Under the pieces are notes generated by a model. It had not been told where the DNA came from. It did no database searches and worked only from the letters and a program-made list of their open reading frames with translations. A DNA stretch of 64,000 bases. It comes from Fragilaria radians (taxonomy: Eukaryota; Bacillariophyta; Fragilariophyceae; Fragilariales; Fragilariaceae). Every line of letters starts with the position of its first letter. The first letter of the stretch is position 1. Of the stretch, positions 12,489-23,372 are shown one piece after another. The position numbers were made by a program, and so were the translations under genes. The DNA lies in the NCBI GenBank assembly GCA_900642245.1, contig CAAAJI010000009.1:443425-507424 (forward strand), given 5' to 3'.

Positions 12489-14471
12489 ATGAATCTTATT
12501 ACCAAAGACTCGTATTATACTTGGCATCTCTCTCTCCGAGTGGACCGCCCGGTGGAAGGATGTACCATTAAACCGCATGCTTATATGTACGGTAAGAAGC
12601 TTGACGATCGTGATCTGGAAAAACCTCTTCCTCCGCATTCCAAAAAGTGTCGTGAACCACCACCTAACCACGAGTTTAGTTATCGATGGTTTCGGGGCCC
12701 ACCCGTAGAGCCTTGTGCATTCGAGGGATGTCCTCGTCGGACGTCGTTCTCACCTCATGAATGGTCCATTCATGCACTGGGGGGGCCCGCATGTTCTTTG
12801 CAGTGTGTTTCAACGCAGAGCTCTCTATACAAATGCATCTTTTGTAATCCATCATGTTTCGTGTCTGCTTGGAAAACTCAGCACACAATGGCAAGAGAGA
12901 AAGGATCAAATGGATTTTCTACACCTCTGCATCGAAGAGATGGATCTTTTGGAAGCTCGATGGATGATGACCGGAGTACGGATGGCAGTGTCGTGAGTTA
13001 TGGAGGTAATCAAACTCAACGAGTTAGAAGGTACACAACTGATGATACTTCCGTGTTCATGTCACCACAAACAGATACTCAACGTACGTTTTCCACTGGA
13101 TACACAAGCTTCAACGATTACGATAAAGAACAAACGGATCAGTGGATTGAAATAAGCAGAGATCATCTTTACATCCCCAATACAGATGATATAGGACGAC
13201 GATTGAAACTTGAGGCAGCGGCGTATTCAACTGAGACAGGGGAGCTGCTGATGCTACGAGTTGTTAAAACAGATCTTGTTTTGTCTAGAGCTCCAGATCC
13301 TGTAAAGCGAAAGCTGGTAACAGCGAAATCATCTGGACCGCAAGGCGGTGCACGTTTTAGAATAGCCACATACAACGTTCTCGCGGAGATATACGCGACA
13401 CAACAACAGTATCCTCATTGCGACTTCTGGGCTCTATCCTGGGATTATCGGTAAGAAGATGTAGACTCTTTCATCGCATGAATTATCTATGGATTTGATT
13501 CAAAACTAAACTATCACTTTCTTCTTGACTTTAGCTGTCAAAACATTCTTCGTGAAATAGTCGAGGCTTCACCAGACGTTGTGTGTCTTCAAGAAATTCA
13601 AGCGGACCATTACGAAAATCACTTTTATGCTTCCATGAGTGATCAGGGCTACGAAGGCGTTTACAAGCAAAAGACAAGACAATCAATGGGTTTGGTTGGT
13701 AAAGTCGATGGATGTGCAATATTTTGGAGAAGAACTAAGTTCATTCTAGTCGAATCCTACAGTATCGAATTTAATGAGCTTGCTCAGCGCCAAGCGACCC
13801 AAGTGATGGGCTTGAACCCAAGGAGTGAAGAATGTATCGCATTCCTAAATCGTCTCTCCAAGGATAACGTAGCGCAGCTCGTTGTTTTGGAACTTGTTCA
13901 ACCTCCAATGAGACCAAATCGCGATCACGTCAATCAAATCTGTGTCACAAACACTCACCTCTACAGCAACAAAGATTTCCCTGATGTCAAACTATGGCAG
14001 ACCTGGCAACTTCTACAAGAGCTAGAAACCTTCATTCTCAGCAGAGGAACACAACTACCACTATTGATCTGTGGTGATTTCAACTCGACTCCAGACACTG
14101 CTGTGTATGATCTATTATCTCGTCAAACAGTACATCCAGGACATCCAGATGTCAATATTTATACCGACGAATCCATTCCAAATATACTTCCAGATGCCAT
14201 TAACATCACTCATTCGTTCCAGATGGGGAGCTCGTATCAAACTGTAATGGGAGACGAACCTTTCGTCACGAATTTTACTACTAATTTCAAGGGGGTACTG
14301 GACTATATTTGGTATTCTGCGACCAACCTTAGGCCCATATCTGCTGCCGCTGTGCCAGATGAGTCAATTCTTACAAGAAATGGCGAGGCTCTACCATCCA
14401 CAGAATTTAGTTCTGATCACATAATGCTGATTTCCGACATGCAAATCATTGGAAATTCAAGGTCACAATAG
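12489..14471 (+). CDS. CCR4: CCR4-type poly(A) deadenylase (EEP nuclease) with cysteine-rich N-terminus
   Basis: Exons 12489..13450 and 13535..14471, joined in phase 2 over an 84-bp intron (CG|GTAAGAAG ... TTTAG|C), give 632 aa. The second half is an endonuclease/exonuclease/phosphatase domain with the CCR4 signatures: RIATYNVLAEIY (Asn296), CLQEIQ (Glu341), ICGDFNSTPD and the terminal SSDH (Asp615-His616). CCR4 shortens mRNA poly(A) tails as part of CCR4-NOT. Instead of the leucine-rich repeats of yeast and animal CCR4, the N-terminus has clustered cysteines (C76, C81, C102, C106, C116, C119, C123, H132) that resemble the MYND-like zinc module of plant CCR4a/b; that comparison is inference. 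A Ser/Thr-rich linker (about 140-215) separates the two parts. Confidence 0.92.
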
Positions 14472-17400
14472 TTAATGAATCACATAATGAAAAAGTTTGT
14501 GTAGTCTCATAATTAGCTGCTTGGCCTTTCGAGAGTAGAATACGTTTAATCTTTCATTGAATTTACATTACTGCTGTAATGCAGTCAGTCTTGAATGTAA
14601 CTTTCAAGGAAATAAGGTATGTTTATCACATCCATTTATCATTAACGCACATTCCATCTATTTACAGACTTAAGCTTGGAAGAATATTAGCCGTGAAATA
14701 ATTAGGGCATTCAAAAGTGTATGCAGTACCCATTTGCTCCCCATGTTATGCTTGTCACCCAATAAGGTCAATGTATGAGTGCATCTGATGGATCCTTTGA
14801 CTAAGCAGACTCCATTCAAAACACTCTCACTTCATAAAATACAAAGACAATTTCAGTGGTCCAGGTGAGAAATTTAAGTTGCCTTGCAAATGGATGGCAT
14901 ATGTATTGTTTTCCATAATGCTTGGCATCAAAGCTATTGTGATGAGAATTATTTTGATGCTTTGAAGCAACAACATCTAGTACATTTTGACATCAAGAAT
15001 CTATCACAGGACTAGACTGATTCATCCTGCAACCTTGAATACTCTAGTCTCAGCAATTTGATGTTTTAATCATTTACTGCCGGAACAGCAAGGCATATAA
15101 GAGGCACAGAAAGCTGAAGTTTTTGTCAAAAGTTTCAACGTCTTTCCCTATTCATACAATTATTTGAGAAACAGAAAGACGTGCAAAGCTTGGGTAAAAG
15201 AATTAAATGAATAATGCTGGAACAGAGAAGCACACTGAAATGTATTGTGTGTAATGTTGCCCAGGATGCCTTTCTGATCTGATGAAGAAATATGGTTCCT
15301 TTCTAGAGTTCATTGAAAAGAATGAGTTATTTCAAGCCTCTTGATAGAAGAATTTGATTGCTGGAATATGAAAGGGAACCCCTAACCCTATTTTGTGAGA
15401 AGGTAAATGAAGACTTGTTCTTTAGCAGCAGCTTGGGGAATAATAAGCCAATTGATCTTGTTTAGCTTACATTGGAAGCTACATGGATCTTTACATGTCG
15501 ATTGCATGAACGGGAATTCTCTACTAATTGAAAATTCAGTTTGATTCAAAAAGAATTGCTTAAATTATTATGCTTGATCAGTCATCTACTAGTAGACTGG
15601 CTCAGTTAGTCAAGGTTACCTTATTCTGTACTAAATCATTACTCGAGAGTGGCGATCAGTTGCAAATTGGAAAATAATCTACAAGTTGTGAGGACGAAGA
15701 AACGATGTATCATTCTAGCCTTTTTCTCCTTTTTTCGTACTTTTTCAGCCCAAGGATGCTCATTACCCTCCCTGAGCGAGCGAGCCATACTAGTATAAGC
15801 TGATTCATGTTCTATAATTGGGCTTTTGCGTATACAACTTTTTTGGCTGAATGTTTATCTTACGGAAAGCTATAAATGTTAGAGAGAGATGCAGGAGAGT
15901 TTATATATTGCGTCTTGCTACTGGACCGAAAGTTTGTTTCAATTAGCTAAAGATATGGTCTTCATAAAACCTAGTAACCTCAATTAAAAAACATTCCTAA
16001 TCCATAATCAAAGGGAAGTGTATGGATTTTGAACCTTAGATTACCATCGCTATGGTACAGCCAAAATCGAAACTCATGGATTCCAAATAAGAAGTTTGAT
16101 TTGATCAGGTTCAAGATCTTTGGAACTTTGAACTTCTAGAAGAATAAATAATTTGATTTAATTCTGCGATGGAATATAACAAATAAAAGTACCAAAGACT
16201 TGATACTCAACTCCAGCAATTCAAAAGGGACAAAACTGAATCAAACAGAGAAGAAAAATCAAAACAAAAACTGTTGGCACGGGCAGTACAAGTAGAAAAA
16301 TCGAACGTGAGGTAGACACCATCGTGAAAGTTAAAAGAATAAATGTTTTACGGACAGAAATCATTAATGTGCAACTTACTTTTTATATGTATGGAGCTGT
16401 TTATAGCCACCCTCATAGGCTGTAAGGATTATTTCGAACAAGATTATTTGGTGTCAATGAAACATATTCGACAAGCCCAACTATGGATTGTATAGGATGT
16501 ATTGTTTTGGAGGAAGATAATTGTACTTTGAAAACTCTCTGAATGACAGTTGGTTTCTAAGGAAAATGTGAAATGTGAAATCGGAAAAATTATCACGTAT
16601 ATCAATAGGATGCACATGATACAATTGTCAAACTGAAACAAATTTAAATGGGTCTTGGGATATAAAAGCTTCCTACAGAAGGCGGGCTCTTTCAATGACA
16701 CGCAACATCGCATTTCTATGGTTCCTTCCAAGTATTCTTTGTGGTTTTGGATTTGCAAAGAAGAATAAACATCAATGCACCGAAAAGGCGCTAGGAGCTG
16801 TATGATAATAAAGTAAACATCTCGCCTATCAACATAGAATAATATTGGCTCTCGCAGTGATAAAGGTTTAGAGTACTGTTTGATTTCTCTAGAATTTCTT
16901 GGTCCAATCATACGAAACCGGCCATACCACCTCATCCGACTACATGATTTGCATAGCTTTTTTGTTGACCCTTATCTTCTCGGTAAATATTGCCTTATCA
17001 TCAAGTTCAATGATACATTTGTTGATTTTGATACTGACAGTATTTCGATGAGAGTCATTGGTACTCCATGGAGTAATGAATCCCTATAGAAAGTGTTTTA
17101 AATATGAATGTCACACATAGATATAGAACATTAGATTGTATGCTAAGGTAAAGTCATCAAAGCTTATAGAAACGCTCAATTCAAGAGAGCAATATCAAGT
17201 CTACACATTTTCCAAAAGCATAAAGCAATGGCTAAAGAATTCAAACCAGGTTCATGCAGTTCCAATTATTGCTCGTAGATCATTGGGACATCCGTTTGAT
17301 TATTATACACGGAGTCCTAGGAGAAGCCTGGAATTCTGAATAGGATTATCTATGTTTGGTAATTCCAAAGGAAAATGGACATTCGTAGTTGTATCTGATT

Positions 17401-18185
17401 GTGAATTTAAATCTTGATCAAAGATTTATCTTGCTGGTTACAAACTAAAAGACGCGTTACTCAATCCTAGGCCATTGGAATCTGCTAATCACAGTCAATT
17501 CGCTAAATTATTTTGCAAATCGACTGATGATAAATAGCTGTCACTTTTTTCGTATCAACGGAGAGTTCGCACTTACTAATTAAATGTTATTTTTTCCAAT
17601 TTTTTGTCATTGTGCATTTTTTTTGGTCCTGATTACTGGCAAGTGCTGCATATTATTGAATAACTGAATTTCTTTTACGAGATCAGAATCTGTGTAGATA
17701 TAACTTGTCGTTTAGTGTCGTAAGCATTAAACAAATTATGCATGTTGCATGTAGATTGAAAACGCAAATACCTAATGTTATTGCTTGGCAAATACGTGAT
17801 AGACAAATGTTATTGTCGATTTCAGCTGCATTTTTTCAAATGTTGGACACTTTGTGTCTACCTCATGTTGGCCTTCACAATATGATAGCTTTTTGATAGA
17901 AAGAAATATGTTGGATATAAATCTGTTCGCGAACTCAATCTTAATGCACTTTCCTAACATTCACAAACTTAATTCCAATAGTGTTACATATTTTCAATAT
18001 ACAAAACTATTTAGATGACACAACCATTGATCAGGCTTCAATGTAATGCTATTTCATCGGGACTGTATTAGGATTTATGCTAGCATGATCGTGTTTCAAG
18101 TAAACTGTCCATACATTGCTTACTACAAAGAAATTTCAATATTATCTACTAAAGGTTTGGGAAAAAGCGATTTTGCTTTTGATGC
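14472..18185. other. 3.7-kb intergenic stretch, probable decayed repeats
   Basis: No gene recognised. Open frames (16444..16935 minus, 163 codons; 16880..17089 and 17136..17339 plus) have odd composition and no family resemblance, and the first two overlap on opposite strands. Around 14780..14840 (+) a short frame reads VHLMDPLTKQTPFKTLS, faintly like the end of a copia RNase H (DPLTK), which hints at another dead element. A telomere-like CCCCTAACCCTA at about 15378 stands alone and is not an array. Confidence 0.35.
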
Positions 18186-19166
18186 TCAAGATTTGTATCG
18201 TTCCATTTCTCTTTGATAACGAGCCTTATCTTCTTCTGCTTTCAACTCCCACTTCTTTCTCTCCTTTTCAGGAAGGGCCTTGAACTTCGCTGAAATCAAT
18301 TGTGCGATTCCTCCAAAGGTGGCACTAGGATTTTCCTCTTTCGTAGATGCACGAATGTAATTGGAGAAAAGAAAATAAGCACTCATATTTCGCTTTGGTG
18401 CGTTTGGATCTTTTTTCTTTTTTTTCTTCGTAGTTCGTATATCTTCATCAGAATCGTCGTCAGGAGGGGAGTATCCTTTCATTTCCTCTTGATATCTCAA
18501 TTTATCTTTTTCAGCTCTTTTTTCCCACTTCTTACGTTCCTTTTCTGGCAACGCTTTGAATTGGACTGACAGTAACTTGGCCTTTAAATTTTAGAATAAA
18601 GAGAACACAAGTTTAGAAATATCGAGCAAGAAAAGATTTGCTTCAGTATAAGATGTACTGCGTTATCCGTGAATCTGTTTAAAGAAATGTTTCCCAGCGT
18701 ATCTTCTTTCTTTGAAAAGACTTTCCTTGATTTTGACTTAGGTTTCCAAATATATACTCATAAAAAATTCGAGCTTTGAAGATTAAAACCTCCAACATTC
18801 CGCATGAATGTTACAAAATTTAGTTGGCGCGACGAAACGATGTTTCAAAATTAATCGTAAAAGAACAAACAAAACAATGCTAAAGTTGCACGAACTTACG
18901 ATGTCACCAAAAGCTGATCCAGGATTATCTTCCTTTACTTGCGATCGGTTAGCTTGGCTGTAAAGAAAGAACGCGCTCATATTGCGCTTTGGCATTGACG
19001 GGTCTTTTTTCTTTCCTTTCGCCTTCCTTTTCTTCCTTACAACGACTGCGACTTCTTCGGGTTCTTCGTCGTCTACTTCGTCGTCCCCTTCCGGTTCGTC
19101 CACTTCATCGTCATCTTCGTCGTCGTCGTCTTCTTCTTCATCCGTATCATCATATGATCGAGCCAT
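18186..19166 (-). CDS. HMG-box chromatin protein with two boxes
   Basis: Minus-strand exons 19166..18900 and 18581..18186, phase 0, intron 318 bp (ATC|GTAAGTTC ... TTTAAAG|GCC), give 220 aa. An acidic N-terminus (about residues 7-38, almost all D/E) and a Lys-rich hinge (KKRKAKGKKK) precede HMG box 1 (about 53-126, DPSMPKRNMSAFFLYS ... KERKKWEKRAEKDKLRY) and box 2 (about 146-218, DPNAPKRNMSAYFLF ... ERKKWELKAEEDKARY). The intron splits box 1. HMGB proteins bend DNA without sequence specificity in chromatin. In animal HMGB1/2 the acidic tract is C-terminal; here it is N-terminal. A CTTTCAG sits immediately before the ATG, so a 5' UTR intron is possible, though I found no strong donor. Confidence 0.93.
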
Positions 19167-19483
19167 CTGAAAGACTGGAAGGTGTGTAGTTTGTAGTAAG
19201 TTCTGATATGAATAGAATGAAAACTGAACCTCGTTTGGCACTCATCAAATATTCTCTTAGGTAAATTCTACGATTTCAAAGTACTGTTGTTAAGAAGTAC
19301 CAAATTCGCGAACCATCAGGAAACGTTTGTCTACTGTAAAAATGATTTTTTTCTACTGGACCACGAGAACTCAACAATTTCGAAGGGCTGATAGAAAGAC
19401 AATACCTCAGTACTCGACTACGATATTTTCGTACTTGCTGAAAACGTTAAGATACTGATTGATGTCCATGAATATGACTAGCC
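19167..19483. promoter_or_regulatory. Divergent (shared) promoter region
   Basis: 317 bp separate the start codons of the HMG-box gene (-) and the 267-aa protein gene (+). Both 5' UTRs and promoters must fit here, so shared regulation is possible. No specific factor site was recognised. Confidence 0.5.
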
Positions 19484-20287
19484 ATGGTTTTCCAATCAAC
19501 AAAGACGAGATTGGTAGTAGGGACTCGATTGCACCTGGGAAATGCATCTTCACCTCCGGAGAAAACCTATTGCAGAGAATTCGTCACGAGGTATGAAGAA
19601 TTTGCCCTCTCATTAAATTTAGAACAAGCATATCTTGCTGTTGATGCTTCTCCCAAATTTGGAAACTACAACTTGGTTGAGGAGATTCAAAGCGTATTGA
19701 GCGACTCTTCGCTCATTCGTATAATCCCTGTAACTCCTTGGGGATCCTTTGTTCCAGCTCTAAATGCAGTCATCACGCAAGCTTCTAAAGATGAAGCTTC
19801 CCATTGTCTCTTTTGCTCTGCTGAAACTTGGGCATCTCCTGAGTCGATACGTGTTCTCTTAATGAATATGCAAGCTGATACCCTTGTGACTGGAGCAGTC
19901 CTTCCAGGACATGCTTATCAACCTCACTCTCTCCAAAAATTAAGTGGGATTACATGTCCCTGGAATACTCTTGCAATCTGGAACACTGCCAAGCTTGCAC
20001 TAACAGGCTTTCCTTTGGTTGCCGAAGGAATACATACTCTTTCTGATGGATCTCGAGTTTCTGGTGGAGTCGAAGAAGTTTCGGCGATATCATTGATTCA
20101 AAAGGTGCTAGGTCCTGACCTAGCTAGAGCTAAGTTGATTCTATTATCTGACTTTTCATGGAACCAAACCTTTTCTGATGAAGGCAGGCGAGAGTGGCAC
20201 GAACAGAAAATGAAATCTAAGCTGCAACGTCCAGCCAAGCATTTGGAGCTATTGAATTTGGAAGACGGAGTTGTAGAACACTTGTAA
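19484..20287 (+). CDS. Conserved-looking protein of unknown function, GT-A-like
   Basis: Single-exon 267-aa protein; the start context GCCATGG is strong. Composition is that of a soluble globular enzyme with alternating hydrophobic strands and helices. Stretches such as AYLAVDASPKFGNYNL, IIPVTPWGSFVPALNAVI and ADTLVTGAVLPGH, and the pattern of variable sugar/nucleotide-type loops, recall the GT-A glycosyltransferase/nucleotidyltransferase fold, but I see no firm DxD motif and do not assign a family. It has no signal peptide or membrane segment. It is transcribed divergently from the HMG-box gene. A real gene is likely; the function is open. Confidence 0.72.
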   Translation: MVFQSTKTRLVVGTRLHLGNASSPPEKTYCREFVTRYEEFALSLNLEQAYLAVDASPKFGNYNLVEEIQSVLSDSSLIRIIPVTPWGSFVPALNAVITQASKDEASHCLFCSAETWASPESIRVLLMNMQADTLVTGAVLPGHAYQPHSLQKLSGITCPWNTLAIWNTAKLALTGFPLVAEGIHTLSDGSRVSGGVEEVSAISLIQKVLGPDLARAKLILLSDFSWNQTFSDEGRREWHEQKMKSKLQRPAKHLELLNLEDGVVEHL

Positions 20288-21670
20288 ATTTCTCTTTTTA
20301 CAGTTTGATCACCGTTCATGACGACAATGGAAGAAGCAGGAAAACAACAAAATTTGCCCATAATATTTTTTACTTTAGTTTCACCAAGAAAATCAGAGAT
20401 CAAACGGATTCTTCATTGTCTGAATTCGACCACCATGGCAATAGTATTTCACTCTTTTGTCCAATTAATATGTGCTAAAGGCTTTTACAACTTGTTCATT
20501 AAAATAATCAATGAAAGGAAAGCACAAAATATATCATTGCTTTTTTCAATACATAACTTTAAGCAAAGTGATTTTGCAAAGACATATCCCTGTCGGATGC
20601 CACTTTTTATAATGACCTTGAATTGGATGATCCCAAGCTTCCTTAAAGTTGGACGGTTTGCTTTGATGATCACTTATAATTTAGACAAAAGTTACCCTAA
20701 TCATTTATCATCTATAATCCAGGAACCAAGGTAATGATGGTTTCTGTGGCTTCTGGATTACATACCCTAGAAGCTTCTTTATTACTCTACTACCTTGGGC
20801 TTTGCGGTCTTCCTTTTGTCCTCCTCAATGGCGCTGTCTTCATATTCTCTCCCCAAGAATTCGTCTCCGTCATCATTCATGTGGACCTCATCGTCATTGA
20901 CTCGCCTTCTCATTTTCCAAATTCCATAACTTCTACCAAACCGCATGATGTCTCTTGATCTAATCACATGATATATCCGTGTATTGAACATATCGTACAA
21001 ATCACAGGCTTATAATTGCAGGATATTCAACAAGCCTATAGACCATTCCTTAATCCTTCATCTCCCCTTGTATTGTTTTGGTAGTGTGCAGTTCCAAATC
21101 TCCAAATATTCTTACTTTATTGGGTGATTTGATGTTGCCTTTTGTTGCCGTTACTTTGAATTCAAACTTGCAGTTGATGAGTAGGTCTTGTGCTTTAGGT
21201 CAATAGCTTCTAAAAGCAAAGGAAAAGTTATATTGCTTAGGTCCCTAGCATGTAAGGGAGGAAACAATGGTTTCTAACTATTGGCTTAATCCGTTGATCC
21301 AAATTTAGCCTATGTTTCTGAATCTCAATTACAGATTTTAGGAACCGATTCTTCAAGTATCTCAATGCCACTCACAATAGATTTCTGGCATCAGATTGGA
21401 TACTTCAATGCTAAATTACCAACAGCGAAGAGCAGCTTGACATTTTAGTCAGATGTAGTAATCATGCTAAACATCAATTGAAATAATTTTACTTGTTATC
21501 TATAGCTGTTCTGTTTTCCAATAAAATTGATGTTCAGTCTAGGTGAGTGACTATGTTTGGAAAAGTAACTTCTCATTAGAGACATCAAATTGTAGGTCTT
21601 TGGCATATCGTCATGAACGGGTTGATTTTTCATTAAATTCTATTTTAGTGGTTCAGAAATATTCATTCAG
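20288..21670. other. Intergenic stretch carrying a copia remnant
   Basis: Outside the copia scrap at 20782..21180 there is no recognisable gene. A plus-strand open frame at 20318..20734 (138 codons) is hydrophobic and without known motif; it probably is not a gene. Confidence 0.4.
20782..21180 (-). mobile_element. Decayed Ty1/copia pol fragment (end of integrase region)
   Basis: The minus-strand frame 21000..20782 reads YDMFNTRIYHVIRSRDIMRF then GRSYGIWK and an acidic run. This matches the segment between integrase and reverse transcriptase in algal copia elements (pattern Y-D/N-x-x-T-x-R-V-x-x-x-R-D-V-x-W ... YGEWK). Upstream, after a frameshift and stops, KVTATKGNIKSPNKVRIFG continues in the expected direction. 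Frameshifts and stops show a dead copy. No reverse transcriptase was found nearby. Confidence 0.45.
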
Positions 21671-22609
21671 CTATCTATGTGCAACGTGATATTCATCCTT
21701 TTGAAGCGCAATCATGGGAACAGGGAAAATCTCCTCTGGGAAGTCGTTTTGCATTTCTTGTGCAATAATGACTAATCCGGCCGCCTCAATGAGCTTATGA
21801 AGATAAGGCAGGGATCTTGTAACGCTGGCATCCTCGCGATCAAGGACAAACATTTCTTTCTCGCATATATTTTCCTTGAGAAACAGAACTCCATTGGTGG
21901 TCAATGCCTCTCCACAGTGGCTTAGGAACTGAATAATGTCAGCATCTGTGAGGTAAACAAGCACCCATTGAATCCAAATAATAGAATATGTCTTCTTCAT
22001 AGGTACCCACGTTTGCAAACTTTCGCAAATATAGCGACAACGACTAGCACCAGGATCTCCAATGAAAACTGGTGCAGCTGAGAGTAGGCGTCGCGAGGAC
22101 TCTACTAAATCGCATCGAGTTATAGGGAGTTGCAATAAGAGCCCTTTCGTCACTCGGCCTATCCCAGCCCCGCATTCACAACCTGCACCTTCCATCCATA
22201 TTGGATTTGATTCTTTGTCTGTGAAAACTTTATTGCCTTTTTTGGGCAAGATATATTGGTTGACAACATGATCGACAAAACGCTTCGATCCATTTAAGTC
22301 TATATCTGTTATATTAGCAAAGCCACCAAGAACCCCCTCTAGAGTTTCGGGACAATATTCTTCGTAATAATCAGCAGCACGCGTATACCAGGCATCGTTG
22401 GCGTGATTAGGTTGTTTGGTTGTTGTATCATTACTCGTCCCTTCGGGAAAATTCCAGACCACTCCCATTTCCTCCCATAGAGCAACGATTGACTCCAACT
22501 CTTCACCTTCAGAATCACATCCTTTAGTGTTTGGAAATTCCGGGAGGCTTTCCAATGATGAGTATATGGACTTCAAAAGAGTCGATATATCCGAGCGTGA
22601 AAATGACAT
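21671..22609 (-). CDS. NTMT1: Protein alpha-N-methyltransferase, NTM1/METTL11 type
   Basis: Single exon, 312 aa from the Met at 22609 (MSFSRSD); the frame is open 23 codons further to a Met at 22678, which has a less convincing start. Enzymes of this family use S-adenosylmethionine to methylate the alpha-amino group of proteins beginning X-Pro-Lys after Met removal. Family marks seen: the N-terminal WYTRAADYYEEY, the SAM loop GCECGAGIGR near residues 143-152, the conserved WIQWVLVYLTD, the KENI segment and the substrate-site DREDASVTRS. The N-terminal 65 residues are an acidic extension. No introns. Confidence 0.92.
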   Translation of the reverse strand: MSFSRSDISTLLKSIYSSLESLPEFPNTKGCDSEGEELESIVALWEEMGVVWNFPEGTSNDTTTKQPNHANDAWYTRAADYYEEYCPETLEGVLGGFANITDIDLNGSKRFVDHVVNQYILPKKGNKVFTDKESNPIWMEGAGCECGAGIGRVTKGLLLQLPITRCDLVESSRRLLSAAPVFIGDPGASRCRYICESLQTWVPMKKTYSIIWIQWVLVYLTDADIIQFLSHCGEALTTNGVLFLKENICEKEMFVLDREDASVTRSLPYLHKLIEAAGLVIIAQEMQNDFPEEIFPVPMIALQKDEYHVAHR

Positions 22610-23372
22610 GTTGATCTTTCCAACGCGGACAATAATTTTTGGATTTTGAAAATATTTGTGTATATTTCGGAGAAGCAAACAAAAAATGTCAAATTATTTC
22701 GAATCCGCCAAAATAATCGAACAAAACACGAAGAAAAGAAACGTATGATTAAGTGCAAATAGTAGTCAAGATACATAAAATTCTAGATGTTATGGGAGGC
22801 TACTAATTAGCACATTTATACCTTGATAGGTAACACCATCTAGGTTGGTCTTTGAATTGTATTTTATTTCACTATAGAGTGTTGCGTACTTTTCATTGCC
22901 ATTGCACTTGCTTGTAAAAAGGAAAAAGAATGGATTTTTGATTGAGCATTACGCTTTGCTTCCAACACTTTACTCCGGATCATGAAAGCAATTTGTTCTC
23001 CGGAATTAGCTTTTTAAGGTGCATTGAAGACTTAGGGACCTCTCTGGTTTATTTTGTCCAATACCCTTCAAGGTATAGGGTCAATCATAGTACAAGGTAA
23101 ATTTGGATCTCTTTACATTTCAAAAAGATGTTCCACACTTCAATACCTGGTGCACATGTATGAAACGAGGCATTATAATCATCGCTTAATGACTAGAGTG
23201 AAATTAAGAAGTATTGTTAGTGAGAATCATGGTACTACCTGAAAGGAAAATCTAAAATAGATTTTTCTGAAGAATGTAAAATCAATAGTTTGATGAAAAG
23301 TAATAAACCTATTCTAAGGTAACATTTATATGTTTGAGTTCATAAAGTAATTGTATCCTGCGTACTATTTGG
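22610..23372. other. Intergenic stretch without recognised feature
   Basis: Spacer between the methyltransferase (-) and the epimerase (-). It must include the 3' UTR of the epimerase and the promoter of the methyltransferase. Only a 62-codon chance frame (23054..23242) is open. Confidence 0.4.

Noticed and set aside
15375..15390. Telomere-like CCCCTAACCCTA
   Set aside because: Occurs once only and not as an array; chance or a minor relic.
16444..16935. 163-codon minus-strand open frame
   Set aside because: Composition is Cys/Ile/Phe-rich as in translated AT-rich DNA, no motif, no sign of splice partners; it overlaps a plus-strand frame.
18982..19189. Ser-rich plus-strand frames
   Set aside because: Antisense of the acidic tract of the HMG protein (GAT/GAA repeats read as Ser/Thr).
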